Part shown: positions 62,337 to 64,000 of the stretch, piece after piece | Layout: each line of letters begins with the position of its first letter | Numbering within the stretch: the first letter of the stretch is position 1 | Assembly: GCA_001939145.1 (NCBI GenBank) | Contig: LSRX01000257.1 | Coordinates: forward strand, 507,254-571,253 | Origin: Symbiodinium microadriaticum | Taxonomy: Eukaryota; Sar; Dinophyceae; Suessiales; Symbiodiniaceae | Direction: 5' to 3' | Length of the DNA stretch: 64,000 bases | The notes under the pieces: generated by a model | Databases searched by the model: none | Told to the model about the DNA's origin: nothing | The model's input: only the letters and a program-made list of their open reading frames with translations | Position numbers and translations under genes: made by a program

Positions 62337-62573
62337 TCAATGAAGTGACAGCTCGGGAGCGAGATTATCTGAGATGCTGATCTGCAGGTTGCCTCGCAAT
62401 GCGCAACTGTGAAGTTGCGCAGCAGAGTCGCGACTCACATTGCTGTTTTTAGGGGTTTCGGGTTTGTAGGGTTTAGGGTTTAGGGTTCCTGCTGCTGCTG
62501 TTCCAGATATGTCAGTCTCGCCGAGACACTCTGGAAAGGCTGGGAGGACTGCTTTCCACCACGCTGACGGCAC
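62337..62573 (-). CDS. Two weak exon candidates split by heptamers
   Basis: Minus frame: SAWWKAVLPAFPECLG, ETDISGTAAAG, then CCCTAAA units (62450-62490), then NVSRDSAAQLHSCALR, QISISDNLAPELS, stop. The frame happens to stay open through the heptamers, but they are more likely intronic. Confidence 0.3.
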   Translation of the reverse strand: MPSAWWKAVLPAFPECLGETDISGTAAAGTLNPKPYKPETPKNSNVSRDSAAQLHSCALRGNLQISISDNLAPELSLH

Positions 62574-62594
62574 ACGGAGCTAGACTACAGCTTC

Positions 62595-62715
62595 TTCTTC
62601 TTCGGCCCTAAAAGGCTTTAGGGTTTAGGGTTTAGGGTTTAGGGTTTATAGGGTTTAGGGTTAGGGCTTTAGGGTTCTAGGGTTTAGGGTTTAGGGTTTT
62701 AGGGCTTTAGGGAGA
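62595..62715. repeat. TTTAGGG tract
   Basis: G-rich with TTTATAGGG and TTTTAGGG variants. Confidence 0.88.
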
Positions 62716-63163
62716 TGCTGGGGCTTTTGGAGGTGCTGGCTTCCAGCTTTAGGAATTTCTAGGGCTTCAAAACCAGGGTTCGGCTTCTGCTCGTCGGGTT
62801 TTAGGGTATGCCGTATACCAAAATCCTACCCTCTACCCTATGCCATATCCTATATACCCTATACCTATATATATATACTAAATTACTAAATACCCTACAG
62901 GGGTTACAAAGGCATCTTAGGTGTTTACCATTACACTTCAGGATTGTGGTTCTTTCAAACTTCAGGTTGAAGGCAGCTGAGGCTGCAGGGCTCTAAACAA
63001 CGGGCCACAATACCTAGACTATGGTTTTGGTGTAAACTATAGCATATATGTATATTGCGGATCATAAGGGGATGCGACTAATAATTATCCAAACCCTGAT
63101 GTTAGGGCTTGCGATCTATGGCTGGACGTAGGGGCTTTTGGTGAACTTGTCAAACGCTGATCC

Positions 63164-63345
63164 CTAAACCCAAGAAACGAATTCGAAGTCAAATCTACTT
63201 ATGCTTTTCCCATTCGGGGCACGTATCGCCCCAACCAATGTCGCCCTACTAAGTACCATGATCCTGCAAAAACGTGTGTGAAGGAAGCTTTCTTGTAGAT
63301 TCCAAGCGGATCTTCTTGGTTTGCGGCATAGGGCTGAAAAAAAAC
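63164..63345 (-). CDS. Exon candidate, about 60 codons
   Basis: Minus frame: SALCRKPRRSAWNLQE, SFLHTRFCRIMVLSRA, TLVGAIRAPNGKSISR, FDFEFVSWV, stop. The open frame upstream of 63345 is an M1 MITE. Unrecognised. Confidence 0.38.
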
Positions 63346-63458
63346 GGGGCTTGAATAATTGGAAAGGGGCTTTTGGGATCTTCGGGTATATAATAGTATG
63401 ATTCTGACGAAGAACCTTACGGAGCACCGTTGGCAAGTATTTAGTATTCAGGCTTCTA
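63345..63458. mobile_element. MITE M1 divergent copy
   Basis: GGGGCTTGAATAATTGGAAA and AAGTATTTAGTATTCAGGC. Confidence 0.6.
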
Positions 63459-63625
63459 GATCACGGCCGTCCTTCGTTCTGTTGGCAGACACCTGGGATT
63501 GTTGGTGAATGGAGCAAGAAGATTGTCCAAATCAGACGTTCAGCCGGCTTTTCGCCGGCGTGTCCTGAAGAAATCCACCGGTTCCGGGTGCGATGGCGCT
63601 GCAGGGGCTCTCATAGTTATAGAGG
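63455..63625 (+). CDS. Weak exon candidate
   Basis: Two plus frames stay open for about 55 codons, one reading TPGIVGEWSKKIVQI after TTGGCAG, the other RHLGLLVNGARRLSKS. Unrecognised. Confidence 0.25.
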
Positions 63626-63627
63626 TT

Positions 63628-63690
63628 TACCCAGAGGCTCCAAAGNTATAAGGTAAGCCCAAAAAGGAACTACTATGGAGCTTAGGGGTA
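63628..63690. mobile_element. MITE M2 with N in its middle
   Basis: TACCCAGAGGCTCCAAAG, N at 63646, then AAAAAGGAACTACTATGGAGC and GGGGTA. About 30 bp of the usual element are missing at the N, suggesting a hairpin-induced assembly collapse. Confidence 0.75.
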
Positions 63691-63950
63691 TGCTTTAAGG
63701 TTTAGGGTTTTAGGGTTTAGGCTTCAGGGTTTGGCGGGTTGGGGGAGTCGGCGCTGGAACCCGGGGTTTCCCTTTGAGGTTTTGGGGTTGATGGAGGGAT
63801 TACGGTTTAAGGTTCAGGGTTTAGGGCCTTTAGGGGTCTAGGGTTTAGGGTCTAGGGTTCAGGGTTTAGGATTTAGGGTTAGGGTCCAGGATTGCGGGTT
63901 CAGGGTTTAGGGTCCAGGTTTGAGGGTGTAGGAGTTTAGGGTTGAGCGCC
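63690..63950. repeat. TTTAGGG tract
   Basis: G-rich variants to near the window end. Confidence 0.85.
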
Positions 63951-64000
63951 TTCGGATTTGCAGGGCTTCATGTCTGATGGCTGCAGAATCATGATGTTCA

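Overview
This looks like nuclear DNA of a dinoflagellate. Three observations point there. (1) The minus strand at 1.5-4.7 kb carries a multi-exon gene that I recognise as a multi-membrane-segment, TIR-like protein family common in predicted dinoflagellate proteomes. (2) Its introns use GC, GA and GT donors, end in AG, and the next exon starts with a G-dinucleotide that often repeats the donor. (3) The plant-type telomere heptamer TTTAGGG/CCCTAAA, known from dinoflagellate telomeres, is spread through the window. The species cannot be told from this. TTTAGGG also occurs in plants, chromerids and coccidia, so the call rests mainly on (1) and (2).

Layout. Position 1-156 is a near-perfect foldback, then AT-rich degenerate simple repeat to about 1.1 kb. 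From 1.5 to 4.7 kb lies the recognised gene (minus strand; six mutually phase-consistent exons plus a partial seventh upstream); possible 5' exons lie at 6.1 and 7.5 kb. From 5 kb to the right edge the window is a mosaic of three things: degenerate telomere-heptamer tracts in both orientations, many short terminal-inverted-repeat (MITE-like) elements of about 100 bp in some fifteen families, and short unique islands of 60-400 bp. Many islands are probably exons of other intron-rich genes. Open frames under about 60 codons are expected by chance, and both strands often look coding, so only the longest islands are listed and at low confidence. A broken coding fragment lies at 13.7-14.9 kb. A perfect (GTGTAT)n tract of about 1.84 kb lies at 34.8-36.6 kb next to an N. 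Assembly gaps are at 31603-31904 and 55351-55450, with single Ns at 7040, 36628, 46354 and 63646.

Main result. All six delimited introns of the recognised gene contain telomere-like heptamers, two contain recognisable MITEs, and one is bounded by a perfect 9-base direct repeat. Elsewhere one MITE copy has grown extra heptamers inside it, and one MITE family always abuts a heptamer tract. Together this suggests a genome where intron gain or expansion, MITE activity and internal telomere-repeat growth are linked. Four otherwise unrelated MITE families (M3, M7, M9, M10) leave 4-bp target duplications and M13 leaves 5 bp; one nested insertion can be checked against a paralogous empty site inside the window. 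I saw no rRNA, tRNA, CRISPR array, bacterial-style operon or complete transposase gene. MITE family labels M1-M15 are mine.
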